Assembly: GCF_002777855.1 (NCBI RefSeq)
Contig: NZ_MEIK01000015.1
Coordinates: 186,001 to 250,000 of the forward strand
Direction: 5' to 3'
Origin: Snodgrassella alvi
GTDB lineage: Bacteria > Pseudomonadota > Gammaproteobacteria > Burkholderiales > Neisseriaceae
DNA length: 64,000 bases
Every line of letters starts with the position of its first letter. The first letter of the stretch is position 1. The position numbers were made by a program, and so were the translations under genes. The notes beneath the pieces are model-generated. The model worked only from the letters and a program-made list of their open reading frames with translations, did no database searches and had not been told where the DNA came from. Below, piece after piece: positions 1 to 9,489 of this stretch.

Positions 1-1674
1 CGCCATGGCTACAAACTGGGCTGTAAACAGGCGTTTTTCCATTTGCTGGTAGCTGATCTGGTGCAGGAAATGGGCGCGTCCTATCCAGAACTAGTAGAAA
101 AACAGGCACAAATCAGCGAGGTGCTGAAACAAGAAGAAAGCCGTTTTGCGCAGACGCTAGAAACGGGTATGGCCTTATTGGAAAATGCCTTGCAGGATGG
201 CGGTAATACGCTCGCCGGTGAAGTGATTTTCAAGCTGTATGATACTTATGGATTCCCTTATGATTTAACTGCAGATATTGCCCGTGAACGCAATATTAGT
301 CTGGACGAAGCAGGGTTTGAGCGCGAAATGGCTGCTCAGCGTGCACGTGCGCGTGCGGCGCAAAATTTCAAAGCCAATACCCAGTTGGCTTATGATGGAG
401 CAGATACGGAATTCACTGGTTATCATGAGCGTCAGAATGAAAGCACGATTTTGGCTTTGTATAAGGACGGTGAGGCAGTTGAACAGTTGCGCGCGGGCGA
501 AACTGGTGCCGTGGTGATTGATTTCACGCCATTTTATGCCGAATCTGGTGGTCAGACAGGTGATATGGGCTATATTTTTGCTGGTGAAAACCGTTTTCAA
601 GTAGATGACACACAGAAAATTAAGGCAAAAGTGTTTTGTCAGTTTGGAGAAATGGTGTCTGGCAGCCTGAAAGTTGGCGATGCGGTTACTGCTCAGGTAG
701 ATAGTACTTTGCGTGAAGCGAGTATGCGTAACCACAGTGCGACTCATCTGATGCATCGTGCCCTGCGTGAAGTGTTGGGTACGCATGTTGAGCAGAAAGG
801 CTCGCTAGTGAATGCAGAGCGTACACGCTTTGATTTTTCACATACGCAGCCAGTAACCAGCGCCCAATTGGCAGAAGTGGAACGCCGTGTAAATCAGGCT
901 ATTGTGGCCAATGTGCCGGTGTGTGCTCAGAATATGAGTTTTGATGATGCCATTGCCGCTGGTGCCATGGCGCTATTTGGTGAGAAATACGGCGATGAAG
1001 TGCGTGTATTGAGCATGGGTGAATTTTCCACCGAGCTGTGTGGTGGTACTCATGTGGCACGTACCGGTGATATCGGCCTGTTTAAGATAGTATCTGAGAG
1101 TGGTATTGCCGCTGGTGTACGTCGGATTGAGGCGGTAACCGGCTTGAATGCGCTACAGTATGTACAACAGCAGGAAGATTTGCTGAAAGCCGCAGTAGTG
1201 GAGGTGAAGGCTCAGACTGCTGAAGACCTATTGCCTAAACTGCAAAGCATGCACAGCCAAATGAAACAGCTGGAAAAAGCACTGAGTGAAGCCAGAACAG
1301 AGCTAGCCAAACACGCGGGCAGTGCGCTGCTGGCACAGGCTCAGGATGTGGGCACTGCGCGGCTAATACTGAACCAGATTGATGCAGACAGTAGTGCGTT
1401 GCGCGATATCGCTGCTGATTTGGTTTCACAGGGTGAGAATATTGTGGTGGTATTGGCTGCTGTAAATGATGGTAAAATTGCCGTTACTGCAGGTGTATCG
1501 AAAGCCCTGAGTAAAACAGTTAAAGCAGGAGAGCTGGTTAATTATGTGGCTGCGCAGGTTGGTGGAAAGGGCGGTGGCCGTTCTGATTTGGCACAGGCAG
1601 GCGGCCATGATGTGGCAGCGTTGCCGAAGGCACTGGCCAGTGTAACTGACTGGTTAGCTGCTAAAGCAGTGTAG
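1..1674 (+). CDS. alaS: Alanine--tRNA ligase, 3' part (5' end outside window)
   Basis: Cytoplasmic enzyme that charges tRNA-Ala and hydrolyses mischarged Ser/Gly-tRNA-Ala. The reading frame is open from the first base, so the gene starts upstream. About 557 codons are present, against about 875 in the family, so the catalytic N-terminal third is missing from view. The segment begins in the tRNA-recognition region (HGYKLG). It then carries the editing-domain zinc motif HSATH (bases 733-747) with its partner CGGTH (1039-1053), a coiled-coil stretch, and the C-Ala domain with GGKGGGRSDLAQAGG close to the stop. No frame damage is seen. A strong intrinsic terminator follows within 25 bases. Confidence 0.97.
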   Translation, partial: RHGYKLGCKQAFFHLLVADLVQEMGASYPELVEKQAQISEVLKQEESRFAQTLETGMALLENALQDGGNTLAGEVIFKLYDTYGFPYDLTADIARERNISLDEAGFEREMAAQRARARAAQNFKANTQLAYDGADTEFTGYHERQNESTILALYKDGEAVEQLRAGETGAVVIDFTPFYAESGGQTGDMGYIFAGENRFQVDDTQKIKAKVFCQFGEMVSGSLKVGDAVTAQVDSTLREASMRNHSATHLMHRALREVLGTHVEQKGSLVNAERTRFDFSHTQPVTSAQLAEVERRVNQAIVANVPVCAQNMSFDDAIAAGAMALFGEKYGDEVRVLSMGEFSTELCGGTHVARTGDIGLFKIVSESGIAAGVRRIEAVTGLNALQYVQQQEDLLKAAVVEVKAQTAEDLLPKLQSMHSQMKQLEKALSEARTELAKHAGSALLAQAQDVGTARLILNQIDADSSALRDIAADLVSQGENIVVVLAAVNDGKIAVTAGVSKALSKTVKAGELVNYVAAQVGGKGGGRSDLAQAGGHDVAALPKALASVTDWLAAKAV

Positions 1675-1698
1675 AGATATTTCGCAGATGAAAACAGC

Positions 1699-1738
1699 AA
1701 ACGGTTTATGGAAGATAATTACATAAGCCGTTTTTTTT
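1699..1738 (+). terminator. Rho-independent terminator of alaS
   Basis: A 12-bp stem (one G-U pair) at 1699-1710 and 1722-1733 encloses an 11-base loop. Eight T residues run through the end of the stem and beyond. It separates alaS from the mlaC-like gene. Confidence 0.85.
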
Positions 1739-1761
1739 GCTTACCAATAGGAGAATGAAAA

Positions 1762-2379
1762 ATGCAGAGGTATGTTAAAGCTTGTCTGGCTGCGTGGATG
1801 TTGATGGTATCGGTGTGTACGTTTGCCGCTACGCAAGAACAGCTAGCGCAACAGCAATTGCAGCAGAATGTGGATGCGGTGTTGTCGGTTGCACGTGACA
1901 AAAGTCTGAACGAGCAGCAGCGAATCAGTCAGATTGAGCGCTATGCGGATCAGTATTTGGATTACGAGCGTATATCAGCTTTGGCAGTAGGATTGCCGTG
2001 GCGGCAATTTACTGCGCAGCAGCGGCAGGATTTCAGCGCGGCTTTCAAGAATATGATTGTACGAATTTACGCACATTCTGCTTTAATGGGTGCCAGCAAT
2101 GCAACGGTAAAAGTCCTGCCCAAAGTGGTGAATCAGGGTAATAACAAACTGGAAACCTTCACTGAGATTGTCAGTGCCAGTGATAAACATTATACCGTGG
2201 GTTATCAGATGTATTATTCTAATGGGGTATTTAAGATTTATAATTTCCGTGTGAACGGCACTAGTTTAGTGACGGTCTACCGTAATCAGTTTGATCAGTT
2301 AATTCAGCAGCAGGGTATTGATACAACGATTGCTCAACTTCGGGAAAAGGGGCTGGGTAAGGTGCAGATGAAGAAGTAA
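1762..2379 (+). CDS. mlaC: MlaC/Ttg2D-family periplasmic phospholipid-binding protein
   Basis: Predicted soluble periplasmic lipid carrier of the kind that shuttles phospholipids between outer and inner membrane in the Mla system. The 205-aa product starts with a signal peptide (KACLAAWMLMVSVCTFAA, cleavage near residue 23). It then shows the family pattern of a repeated RISQIE/YLDYERIS helix, FSAAFKNMIVRIYAHSAL at roughly residues 89-106, and a C-terminal beta region (YKIYNFRVNGTSLV-like). The ATG is preceded by AGGAG. The usual partners mlaF, mlaE, mlaD and mlaA are not adjacent; the gene stands alone between two terminators. Family assignment is good, but participation in Mla transport is inferred. 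Confidence 0.85.
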   Translation: MQRYVKACLAAWMLMVSVCTFAATQEQLAQQQLQQNVDAVLSVARDKSLNEQQRISQIERYADQYLDYERISALAVGLPWRQFTAQQRQDFSAAFKNMIVRIYAHSALMGASNATVKVLPKVVNQGNNKLETFTEIVSASDKHYTVGYQMYYSNGVFKIYNFRVNGTSLVTVYRNQFDQLIQQQGIDTTIAQLREKGLGKVQMKK

Positions 2380-2393
2380 AGATATATTTGTTG

Positions 2394-2435
2394 AAAAAAC
2401 GGTGGCGAATAATGTATTCGTCACCGTTTTTTTTA
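2394..2435. terminator. Terminator between convergent mlaC and GlsB-like gene
   Basis: A near-perfect stem of about 17 bp (2395-2411 with 2415-2431) has a 3-base loop. It carries A-runs on one side and T-runs on the other, so it can serve both converging genes. Confidence 0.85.
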
Positions 2436-2437
2436 TT

Positions 2438-2689
2438 CTATAATGGCCGGTTTTTAATTTTGCCGTAAATAAACAAAATAATACAGGCGAAGATAATCGA
2501 AGCGATTAAACCGGCTTTTTCTCCTGCATGATACCAGCCAAAAGCCTGACCAACATATCCAGCGAGTAAGGAACCACCTATACCCAGTAGGGTGGTAACA
2601 ATCCAGCCAATTTGTTGTTTGCCTGGATAAATCAATTTGGCAATTACGCCAATAATGAAACCTACTACAATTGTCCAGATTAAGCCCAT
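2438..2689 (-). CDS. GlsB/YeaQ/YmgE family small membrane protein
   Basis: An 83-aa integral inner-membrane protein of the family once called transglycosylase-associated. It has three hydrophobic segments (about residues 2-20, 27-47, 60-77) with the family pattern: IGVIAKLIYPGKQ after the first helix, glycine-rich GIGGSLLAGYVG, and IILFIYGKIKNR at the end. AGGGAG lies a few bases before the ATG. Members are often stress-induced, but their biochemical function is unknown. It is a single gene, convergent with mlaC. Confidence 0.85.
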   Translation of the reverse strand: MGLIWTIVVGFIIGVIAKLIYPGKQQIGWIVTTLLGIGGSLLAGYVGQAFGWYHAGEKAGLIASIIFACIILFIYGKIKNRPL

Positions 2690-2935
2690 GTTGTACTCCC
2701 TGAAAATAAGGAAACTTTATCTTAATCCTTGAAACTTATGAGATGTTCGTTACTGATGTAAAATCACTAATTGAAATGCTTATTTTAAATAAATATGTGT
2801 TATCAGTATGTTATGTTTTGGGTGGTAAGGCGGTTTTTTGGTATGAGAATGATATTTTAATTTATGTTTGATAATGTATCGAAATAAGAAACGTGAGTGA
2901 ATATCAAATAGCAAATATTGATGAGATGGACGAAA

Positions 2936-2965
2936 AAAAAGCATAACTAAAAAGTTATGCTTTTT
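2936..2965 (-). terminator. Terminator of the small exported-protein gene
   Basis: A perfect 12-bp inverted repeat (2936-2947 with 2954-2965) has a 6-base loop. On the minus strand it ends in a T-run. It lies 16 bases past the stop codon of the gene at 2982-3188. Confidence 0.85.
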
Positions 2966-2981
2966 GATTATTACTCACTAT

Positions 2982-3188
2982 TTAGTGATTACCAGCATAG
3001 GTATTAACAGTGCGGTATGGAGTGTTTTCGGGAGTTGAATCAGAAACATGAGTATTCTGGCCATTTTGAGCAGTGGATTCTGCAAAATTGCGCACATCGG
3101 TAGTGTCATTCTGAGAATTAGCCAAAGCAAAACCAGCAGTCATTGTTAAAGATGCAGCCAATAAAGCAGTAGAAACTAATTTTTTCAT
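2982..3188 (-). CDS. Small exported protein of unknown function (68 aa)
   Basis: The chosen ATG follows GAAAGGAAAC at good spacing. A TTG five codons further up lies inside that ribosome-binding site and is not a start. The product opens with a clear Sec signal peptide (MKKLVSTALLAASLTMTAGFALA, cleavage after ALA). This leaves a mature peptide of about 45 residues rich in N, T, S, D and H, ending YRTVNTYAGNH, with no cysteine. I recognise no family. It has its own terminator and an AT-rich upstream region, so it is probably a single-gene transcript. A periplasmic or secreted location is inferred from the signal peptide. Confidence 0.7.
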   Translation of the reverse strand: MKKLVSTALLAASLTMTAGFALANSQNDTTDVRNFAESTAQNGQNTHVSDSTPENTPYRTVNTYAGNH

Positions 3189-3467
3189 TTTGTTTCCTTT
3201 CAAATTTTATTATCAAGATACCTTAAATCTTAAAAGCAAAGTGTAAACTTTGCTTTTTCAATGAGGCTATATTAATACTTTATTGGTATTTTGATAATAT
3301 CTGATTAGTTAAAGCTGGTTTTCCTGTAAGGAAATCCATGTTGATGTTTATATCATTAGAAAACAGATTAAAACATCATTTTATCGATATTAAAGTAGCC
3401 TTATTTGAGTATAAATATTCTATAGTATCTAAGCAATAACTAGATATTAAGAATTTAATAATGTTGT

Positions 3468-4718
3468 TTATTTTCCATAAACGGGTAATCTATTGCAAAT
3501 TTTCTGTACTTTTTCAGTAACCTCTGAAATTACCTTCTGATTATCTGCGTTGTCCAGTACGTCGGCAATCAAATGTCCTAGCTCGCGGGTATCGGCTTCG
3601 GTGAAGCCGCGGGTGGTAATAGCGGCGGTGCCTAGACGAATACCTGAGGTGACAAATGGTTTTTCGGGGTCATTGGGAATGGCATTTTTGTTCACAGTGA
3701 TGTGAGCCTGTCCTAACACCGCTTCCGCAGTTTTTCCGGTCAGTTTTTTCGGCTGTAAGTCCACCAGAAATACATGGCTTTCGGTGCGGCCGGATACGAT
3801 GCGCAAACCGCGTTCAATCAGCGTTTCTGCCAGTACCTTGGCATTGGCTTTAATCTGACGGGCATACTGTTTGAATTCTGGCTGCAAAGCTTCTTTGAAT
3901 GCCACGGCTTTAGCGGCAATTACATGCATTAATGGGCCGCCTTGCAGGCATGGGAAAATAGCAGAATTAAGCGCTTTGGCATGTTCTTCGCTGCGGCACA
4001 TAATCACACCACCGCGTGGGCCGCGCAGGGTTTTATGGGTAGTGGTAGTGACAAAATCGGCAAACGGTACTGGATTTGGGTATTCTCCGCCGGCTACCAG
4101 ACCAGCGTAGTGTGCCATATCTACAAACAGATAGGCGCCAACTTTATCGGCAATGGCACGGAAACGTGCCCAGTCGATTTCCAGTGCATAGGCAGAAGCA
4201 CCAGCGACAATCATTTTTGGTTTGTGCTCAAGAGCCAGTTGTTCTACTTGTGCGTAATCGAGGATTTCGTTTTCATCTAGGCCATAGGTAATGGCATTAT
4301 ATAAGCGTCCGGAAATGTTGACGCTGGCGCCATGGGTGAGGTGGCCGCCATGAGCCAGCGACATGCCCAAAATAGTGTCACCAGGTTGTAGCACACTGGC
4401 GTACACTGCCTGATTGGCTTGTGAACCGGAGTGTGGTTGCACATTAACATAAGTAGCGCCAAATAGTTGTTTGAGGCGGTCTATGGCCAGCTGTTCCACT
4501 TCGTCTACGTATTCACAACCGCCATAGTAGCGTTTGCCTGGATAGCCTTCGGCATATTTGTTGGTTAGCTGGCTGCCCTGAGCTTCCATTACAGCGCAGC
4601 TAACATAGTTTTCTGAGGCAATTAATTCCACATGATCTTGTTGGCGCTGGTCTTCACGGGCAATGGCTGCGGCTAGCTGTGGGTCGAATTTTTCGATGGT
4701 TAACGCTTTGGAAAACAT
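3468..4718 (-). CDS. glyA: Serine hydroxymethyltransferase
   Basis: A 416-aa PLP enzyme, the usual length. It interconverts serine plus tetrahydrofolate with glycine plus 5,10-methylene-THF, feeding one-carbon metabolism in the cytoplasm. Visible family marks are [10 protein letters not shown] near the N terminus, [39 protein letters not shown], and [13 protein letters not shown] carrying the PLP-binding lysine at about residue 229. GGAAAG precedes the ATG at normal spacing. It is transcribed alone. I saw no glycine riboswitch upstream, but an imperfect palindrome lies at 4850-4880. Confidence 0.97.
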   Translation of the reverse strand: MFSKALTIEKFDPQLAAAIAREDQRQQDHVELIASENYVSCAVMEAQGSQLTNKYAEGYPGKRYYGGCEYVDEVEQLAIDRLKQLFGATYVNVQPHSGSQANQAVYASVLQPGDTILGMSLAHGGHLTHGASVNISGRLYNAITYGLDENEILDYAQVEQLALEHKPKMIVAGASAYALEIDWARFRAIADKVGAYLFVDMAHYAGLVAGGEYPNPVPFADFVTTTTHKTLRGPRGGVIMCRSEEHAKALNSAIFPCLQGGPLMHVIAAKAVAFKEALQPEFKQYARQIKANAKVLAETLIERGLRIVSGRTESHVFLVDLQPKKLTGKTAEAVLGQAHITVNKNAIPNDPEKPFVTSGIRLGTAAITTRGFTEADTRELGHLIADVLDNADNQKVISEVTEKVQKICNRLPVYGK

Positions 4719-5001
4719 GGCGGTCTTTCCTTTTATGAAAGTAGAGAAATAAAGAGAGTGCTGTTTGCAGCGAATGAGATTGAGTCGCGCTTATTTTAAC
4801 TGATAGTGATGGCTGTGTGGCTGAATTTGATACCTTGCCATGATGAAGGGAATTCATACAATGCGAATGTATTTGAATTCAGGGTCAGACTGTGGGGATA
4901 ATTATTGTACAACTGCTTGTGCTAATGTAGTACTTAATACTGCCGGGTATGGGATACGAAATTATTAGTTGGCTGATGGTGGGGTGTGTTGATTAAATAA
5001 A
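4719..5001. other. Intergenic region upstream of glyA
   Basis: No gene is seen. It should hold the glyA promoter on the minus strand. The only structure noted is an imperfect palindrome at 4850-4880, with arms GAATTCATACA and TGTATTTGAATTC, the second arm having two extra bases. It could be a regulator site, but I cannot name the regulator. Confidence 0.3.
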
Positions 5002-5028
5002 CAAAAAGCCCTGAATGATTTCAGGGCT
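5002..5028 (-). terminator. Terminator of the CoA-transferase gene
   Basis: A perfect 9-bp stem, AGCCCTGAA (5007-5015) with TTCAGGGCT (5020-5028), has a 4-base loop followed by TTTT on the minus strand. It lies 24 bases past the stop codon. Confidence 0.8.
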
Positions 5029-5051
5029 GTTTGGATACGGTATACGATGAA

Positions 5052-6569
5052 TTACATTTTCATGGAACCGGTTTTTAGGAAGTGTTCGTGCCAGCTTAAG
5101 GCTTCCGTCAGGATGTGTGGCGTATGAATACCTTTTGCGGTCTGCAATGCACGATCATAATAATCTTGCAACTGGTCGCGATAATCAGGATGTGCACATT
5201 TTTCGATAACCACTTTTGCACGCTGCCGTGGAGCCAGTCCGCGTAGATCGGCCAGACCTTGTTCGGTAACAATAATCTGTGTATCGTGCTCAGTGTGGTC
5301 AACATGCGATACCATCGGCACGATGCATGAGATTTTGTCATCCTTAGCAGTAGATGGGGTAACGAAGAAGTTTAGGAAGCTGTTGCGAGCAAAGTCGCCG
5401 GAGCCGCCAATACCATTCATCATGCTGGTACCCATTACGTGCGTAGAGTTGATATTGCCGTAAATGTCCGCTTCAATCATGGAATTCATGGCAATAATGC
5501 CTAAGCGGCGCACCAGTTCAGGATGGTTAGAAATTTCCTGCGGACGCAGAATAATGCGTTCACGGTAAAAATCAATATTGTCGGCAAAGTCTTTGAATGC
5601 TTTGGCAGACAGAGAGATGGCTGTAGCAGAGGCGGTGGCCATTTTACCTGCGCGCAGCAGGTCGAGCATGCCATCCTGTAATACTTCAGTATAGCCGAAG
5701 AGATTTTCAAACGGACCGGTTAACAGACCAGCCAATACAGCATTGGCCACATTACCTACGCCGGACTGAATCGGCAGCATTTCTTTCGGTAAGCGTCCCA
5801 TTTTGATTTCCTGAGACAGGAAGTCTACGATGTAGGCGGCAATCTGTTTGGATTTGTCATCGGGTTCGCTGAATACATTGTCGCGGTCTGGAGCATTGGA
5901 TTCTACAATGGCTACCACTTTGTTTAAATCGACTTTCATGTATTTTTCACCGATGCGGTCGTCTGCACGGGTCATGTTGATTGGAGTGCGATGCGGCGGA
6001 ATGGTATTGCTCAGCGGGATGTCATGCATACCTTCCATCTGTACCGGCAGACCAGTATTCACTTCCAGAATCACTTTATCGGCCATATCCAGCCAAGTCT
6101 GGTTGTTACCAATGGCAGTAGATGGAATCAACAAACCATCTTCGGTGATGCCCAGCACTTCGATAATAGCCACGTGCATGTGACCCAGAAAGCCAAACCA
6201 AGCTTGCTGCGCAACATGTGATAAATGCATGTCGATGAAGTTGACATCGCCATTATTGATTTCCTGCCGCATGTGGCGGTCGGTATTGAAGGGCAGGCGC
6301 TGATTAATAGCATGTGCATCAGCCAGAACGCCATCACACTCAGGTGCTGTAGACGCACCAGTCCAGACATTGATTTTGTACGGCCGGCCGGCAGCGTGTT
6401 CTGCACGGGCAAAATCGGCAATTGCCTGCGGTAATACTTTAGGGTAGCTGGCTCCGGTAAATCCGCTCATGCCAACATTGGCATCATTTTGAATCAGGGT
6501 TGCAGCCTGAGCAGCAGACATCAGACGGGAATGAAGTGAGGTATAACGGATGCGATCCTGTACGGACAT
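5052..6569 (-). CDS. aarC: Succinyl-CoA:acetate CoA-transferase (acetyl-CoA hydrolase/transferase family)
   Basis: A 505-aa class-I CoA-transferase of the AarC/ScpC type. It moves CoA between succinyl-CoA and acetate, giving succinate and acetyl-CoA. The sequence keeps VGMSGFTGASYPK near the N terminus and QSGVGNVANAVLAGL at about 268-282. YTEVLQDG holds Glu295, matching the position of the catalytic glutamate (Glu294) of Acetobacter AarC. MGTSMMNGIGGSGDFARN and TEQGLADLRGLAPRQRA follow. AAGGAG stands 8 bases before the ATG. In acetic acid bacteria this enzyme replaces succinyl-CoA synthetase in the TCA cycle. That role here is inferred, since sucCD cannot be checked in this window. The gene is monocistronic, with its own terminator. 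Confidence 0.9.
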   Translation of the reverse strand: MSVQDRIRYTSLHSRLMSAAQAATLIQNDANVGMSGFTGASYPKVLPQAIADFARAEHAAGRPYKINVWTGASTAPECDGVLADAHAINQRLPFNTDRHMRQEINNGDVNFIDMHLSHVAQQAWFGFLGHMHVAIIEVLGITEDGLLIPSTAIGNNQTWLDMADKVILEVNTGLPVQMEGMHDIPLSNTIPPHRTPINMTRADDRIGEKYMKVDLNKVVAIVESNAPDRDNVFSEPDDKSKQIAAYIVDFLSQEIKMGRLPKEMLPIQSGVGNVANAVLAGLLTGPFENLFGYTEVLQDGMLDLLRAGKMATASATAISLSAKAFKDFADNIDFYRERIILRPQEISNHPELVRRLGIIAMNSMIEADIYGNINSTHVMGTSMMNGIGGSGDFARNSFLNFFVTPSTAKDDKISCIVPMVSHVDHTEHDTQIIVTEQGLADLRGLAPRQRAKVVIEKCAHPDYRDQLQDYYDRALQTAKGIHTPHILTEALSWHEHFLKTGSMKM

Positions 6570-6923
6570 CGTGTTTTCTCCTTATTAAATCAAAAATGCC
6601 TGACCCTTGCCTGGCTAGAGTGAGGCGTGAAGGATAAATGTTGTCTTTGCCGTTTGTCTCATTCGGAATGAATGAGAAGACGTAATGACGCTATCAACGG
6701 TGTGCATTTTACTGTAAATAATTGTCTTATGCTGTTTTGTCTGTGTATGGGTAAGGAGCAGTGCTGTACCCATAGATAAATAATTATAGATTAATAATCG
6801 GTAAGATTAATTAATTCAGCATGTTGTGAATATGTCTATTGAGGAAGCATGCAGATGTTTACATAAATTTTTACTATTATTGCTTAAATATTCATAGCTA
6901 GAATTTTTCTGAAATGGATGATT
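6570..6923. other. Intergenic region upstream of the CoA-transferase
   Basis: AT-rich, with no gene seen. It contains the CoA-transferase leader and promoter on the minus strand. At 6907-6934 there is an imperfect stem around the miaA stop codon without a good T-run, so I do not call it a terminator. Confidence 0.3.
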
Positions 6924-7868
6924 TCAGGAAAAGAATTGCTGCATCAGATGAGCTGTCTGCTCAAAGAGTCCGGCTGGATTAAATGGGTCAAGCATATGCT
7001 GCGGATTAAGCTTGCGTAGCCAGGTGAGCTGGCGTTTGGCTAGCTGGCGAGTAGCCACGATACTGCGTTCTACGAAGGTGTCGTAATCACTGATACCATT
7101 CAGATAATCAAATGCTTGCCGGTAGCCAACACAACGCATGGAGGGTAGGTCTGAGTGCAGGTCTGGGTATTGCAAACGCAATGCTTGCACTTCTTCTACA
7201 AAACCCTGTGCCAGCATGGTATGGAAACGGGTGGCAATCTGAATGCGAAGGTGAGCACGGTCGGCTGGCAGCAGTGCCAGTGTGCATACGTCTACAGATG
7301 GCTGCTGGTTTTGCTGATTTGCCAGATGGGTACTCATCGGGATACCGGTAATATGATAGATTTCCAGTGCCCGTTCTATGCGCTGGCTATCGCCGGCAGG
7401 CAGGCGTGCAGCCGTGATTGGGTCTACTTTCTGCAATAAAGTATATAAATAATCCATGCCATGCTGTTGTTTTAGTTTTTCCAGCTCAGCACGAATATGT
7501 GGATTGGCTTCAGGCAGGCTGCTGAGCCCCTGCGTAAGGGCGTGGTAATACATCATAGTGCCACCCACCAGTAAGGGAAGGTGGCCGCGGCTGTGTATCT
7601 CTTCAGCTAGGCGTACACAGTCGCTCACAAATTGGGCAGCGCTATAGCTTTCCAATGGTGAAATGATATCAATCAAATGATGTGGTACTGCATGCTGTTC
7701 TGCGTCTGTGGGTTTGGCGGTGCCGATGTTCATGTCCCGATAAATCAAAGCCGAATCCAGACTGATGATTTCTACCGGAAATTGAGCAGCCAGATTCAGA
7801 GCTAAACTGGTTTTACCGGAAGCTGTGGGCCCCAGAAGCGCAAATACTTTAGGCAAAGATGTAACCAT
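6924..7868 (-). CDS. miaA: tRNA dimethylallyltransferase
   Basis: A 314-aa enzyme that transfers a dimethylallyl group to A37 of tRNAs reading UNN codons, in the cytoplasm. The N terminus carries the P-loop GPTASGKTS (about residues 13-21). It is followed by ISLDSALIYRDMNIGTAKP, PHHLIDI, the LVGGTMMYYHAL motif, and RLPAGDSQRIERALEIY, all typical of the family; length is normal. The start lacks a strong Shine-Dalgarno (AGAG about 9 bases upstream). It is a single gene on the minus strand, in the same direction as the CoA-transferase but separated from it by 354 bases. Confidence 0.96.
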   Translation of the reverse strand: MVTSLPKVFALLGPTASGKTSLALNLAAQFPVEIISLDSALIYRDMNIGTAKPTDAEQHAVPHHLIDIISPLESYSAAQFVSDCVRLAEEIHSRGHLPLLVGGTMMYYHALTQGLSSLPEANPHIRAELEKLKQQHGMDYLYTLLQKVDPITAARLPAGDSQRIERALEIYHITGIPMSTHLANQQNQQPSVDVCTLALLPADRAHLRIQIATRFHTMLAQGFVEEVQALRLQYPDLHSDLPSMRCVGYRQAFDYLNGISDYDTFVERSIVATRQLAKRQLTWLRKLNPQHMLDPFNPAGLFEQTAHLMQQFFS

Positions 7869-8363
7869 CGCAGTAACTCTGTTTTTAAACGATTATTGTA
7901 GCTTGAACTAGCTAAATCAGCGAATGATAGTTAAATGGCAGTAGATAACTGCTATTTATGTAGCAATATCTGAAGTTGGTGGATATTCGAAGAAAATTGT
8001 ATGTTTTTAGTCCAAAGCTATGCTGTAAATTAAGCTATATTTACAAAATCAATTCTTTTTTTTCAACAGTTTGCAAATAAAAATAAGCATTTTATAGTTT
8101 GTAACTGAAAACAAATGGTAGTCAGCACTCAGATCAGATTTGTGTACACGCAGTTGCTAAGGTAATAATCATTTATTTTAAAATTATCAGGATTTACAGC
8201 TGATTAGCCCTTGAGTGTGATGTTGCGCCTAGTTCATAAAAATTTTGCTGAAATTGAAGGATTACAATAAGGAAGTATATTAATGTATTACCCTTTATAA
8301 TAAGCCATAAAAACCAAGGCAGTTGAATTCTGGGTGAGCTACTTTGTTAGGAATATGCGATTC
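7869..8363. other. Divergent intergenic region between miaA and nadK
   Basis: About 495 AT-rich bases with no gene recognised. It must hold both divergent promoters. A TATAAT at 8296-8301 could be a -10 element for nadK, but no good -35 stands at the right distance, so it is only a possibility. Confidence 0.3.
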
Positions 8364-9254
8364 ATGAATAGCCAGTTTAACCATATCGGGATTGTGACCC
8401 GGCCGCAAACACCGATGATGAGTGAAGTACTGAATGAACTTATTGCTTTTTTATGTGAAGCAGGGTTATCGGTGTATCTGGACGGTGAGGCGCAAGCAGA
8501 TAATCATATCAGTGCGGCTAATTTGCAGTGCTGCCAGATCATTACCAAATGTGAAATGGGAAGACGCTGTGATTTAGTAATGGTGCTGGGCGGTGATGGC
8601 ACACTGCTCTCAGTGGCTCGCAAACTGGCTCCCTATCGTGTGCCGCTGATTGGTATTCATCAGGGGCACTTAGGATTTCTAACACAAGTACCGCGTGCCC
8701 AAATGGTAAGCGAACTAACCGGCATGCTGACGGGTAAATATCTGCCAGAAGAGCGTATTCTTCTGGAAACGACGGTAGTTCGAGAAGGCAGAGACGTTTA
8801 CCATTCACTGGCACTAAACGATGTGGTACTTAGCCGCGGTGCGCTGGGGCAGATGATTGAATTTGAAGTATTCATTAATAAAGAATTTGTTTACACCCAG
8901 CGTTCGGATGGTTTGATTGTGTCCACACCAACGGGTTCTACAGCGTATGCACTTGCGGCCGGCGGGCCAATTCTACAGCCCACGTTGCGTGCATTCAGTT
9001 TGGTGCCTATCTGCCCGCAATCGATGTCAAACCGCCCGATTGCTGTAAGTGATACCAGTGAAATCGAAGTGTTGATTACCAAAGGCGGGGATGCGCGGGC
9101 GCATTTTGATGGGCAGGCATTTTTTGATTTGCAGACAATGGATAAAATCCGTATTAGTCGCTACCGCAATTCACTACGTATCTTACATCCAGTGAATTAT
9201 CAGTATTACCGTACTCTACGCCAGAAACTGCACTGGGGTGATCAGCTGGTATGA
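8364..9254 (+). CDS. nadK: NAD kinase
   Basis: A 296-aa enzyme that phosphorylates NAD to NADP. I chose the ATG that gives MNSQFNHIGIVTRP, matching the usual Neisseria N terminus. It has AGGA about 11 bases upstream. Two upstream in-frame starts (8334, 8355) would add residues not typical of the family. Motifs are LGGDGTLLS (GGDGT at residues 76-80, with the catalytic Asp), GHLGFLTQ, ALNDVVLSRG and SDGLIVSTPTGSTAYALAAGG. The C terminus LHWGDQLV is also characteristic. It is divergent from miaA and followed by recN. Confidence 0.96.
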   Translation: MNSQFNHIGIVTRPQTPMMSEVLNELIAFLCEAGLSVYLDGEAQADNHISAANLQCCQIITKCEMGRRCDLVMVLGGDGTLLSVARKLAPYRVPLIGIHQGHLGFLTQVPRAQMVSELTGMLTGKYLPEERILLETTVVREGRDVYHSLALNDVVLSRGALGQMIEFEVFINKEFVYTQRSDGLIVSTPTGSTAYALAAGGPILQPTLRAFSLVPICPQSMSNRPIAVSDTSEIEVLITKGGDARAHFDGQAFFDLQTMDKIRISRYRNSLRILHPVNYQYYRTLRQKLHWGDQLV

Positions 9255-9489
9255 AATGTGGCTGATAGTTTCTAATACATCCTTATTTAATTATGTTAAT
9301 TTTTGGCTTAAGCTAATGTGGCATGACAGATGGTAATGCTGTAAAAGTGTAAGGCATGTAGTAAAAATTAATAAAATCGAAATTTTTATAATTAATTTTT
9401 AGTTTTTTCTAAAAAATACCTTGCACTTTTTTTAAAAAATACTAAAATCAGCCTTGAATCATGGATGCTTTCTTGAAGAAAGGCTGTTT

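Noticed and set aside
265-786. 173-codon open frame on the minus strand inside alaS
   Set aside because: Antisense to a conserved editing-domain coding region; no ribosome site and no recognisable protein.
4719-5051. Glycine riboswitch upstream of glyA
   Set aside because: No recognisable tandem aptamer structure; only an imperfect palindrome.
5848-6183. 111-codon open frame opposite the CoA-transferase gene
   Set aside because: Mirror frame of a strongly conserved gene; low-complexity translation.
6907-6934. Stem-loop at the miaA stop codon as terminator
   Set aside because: Contains a mismatch and lacks a T-run after the stem on the minus strand.
8334-8363. Longer NAD kinase start
   Set aside because: The extra ten residues do not fit the family N terminus, and MNSQFNHIGIVTRP matches relatives.
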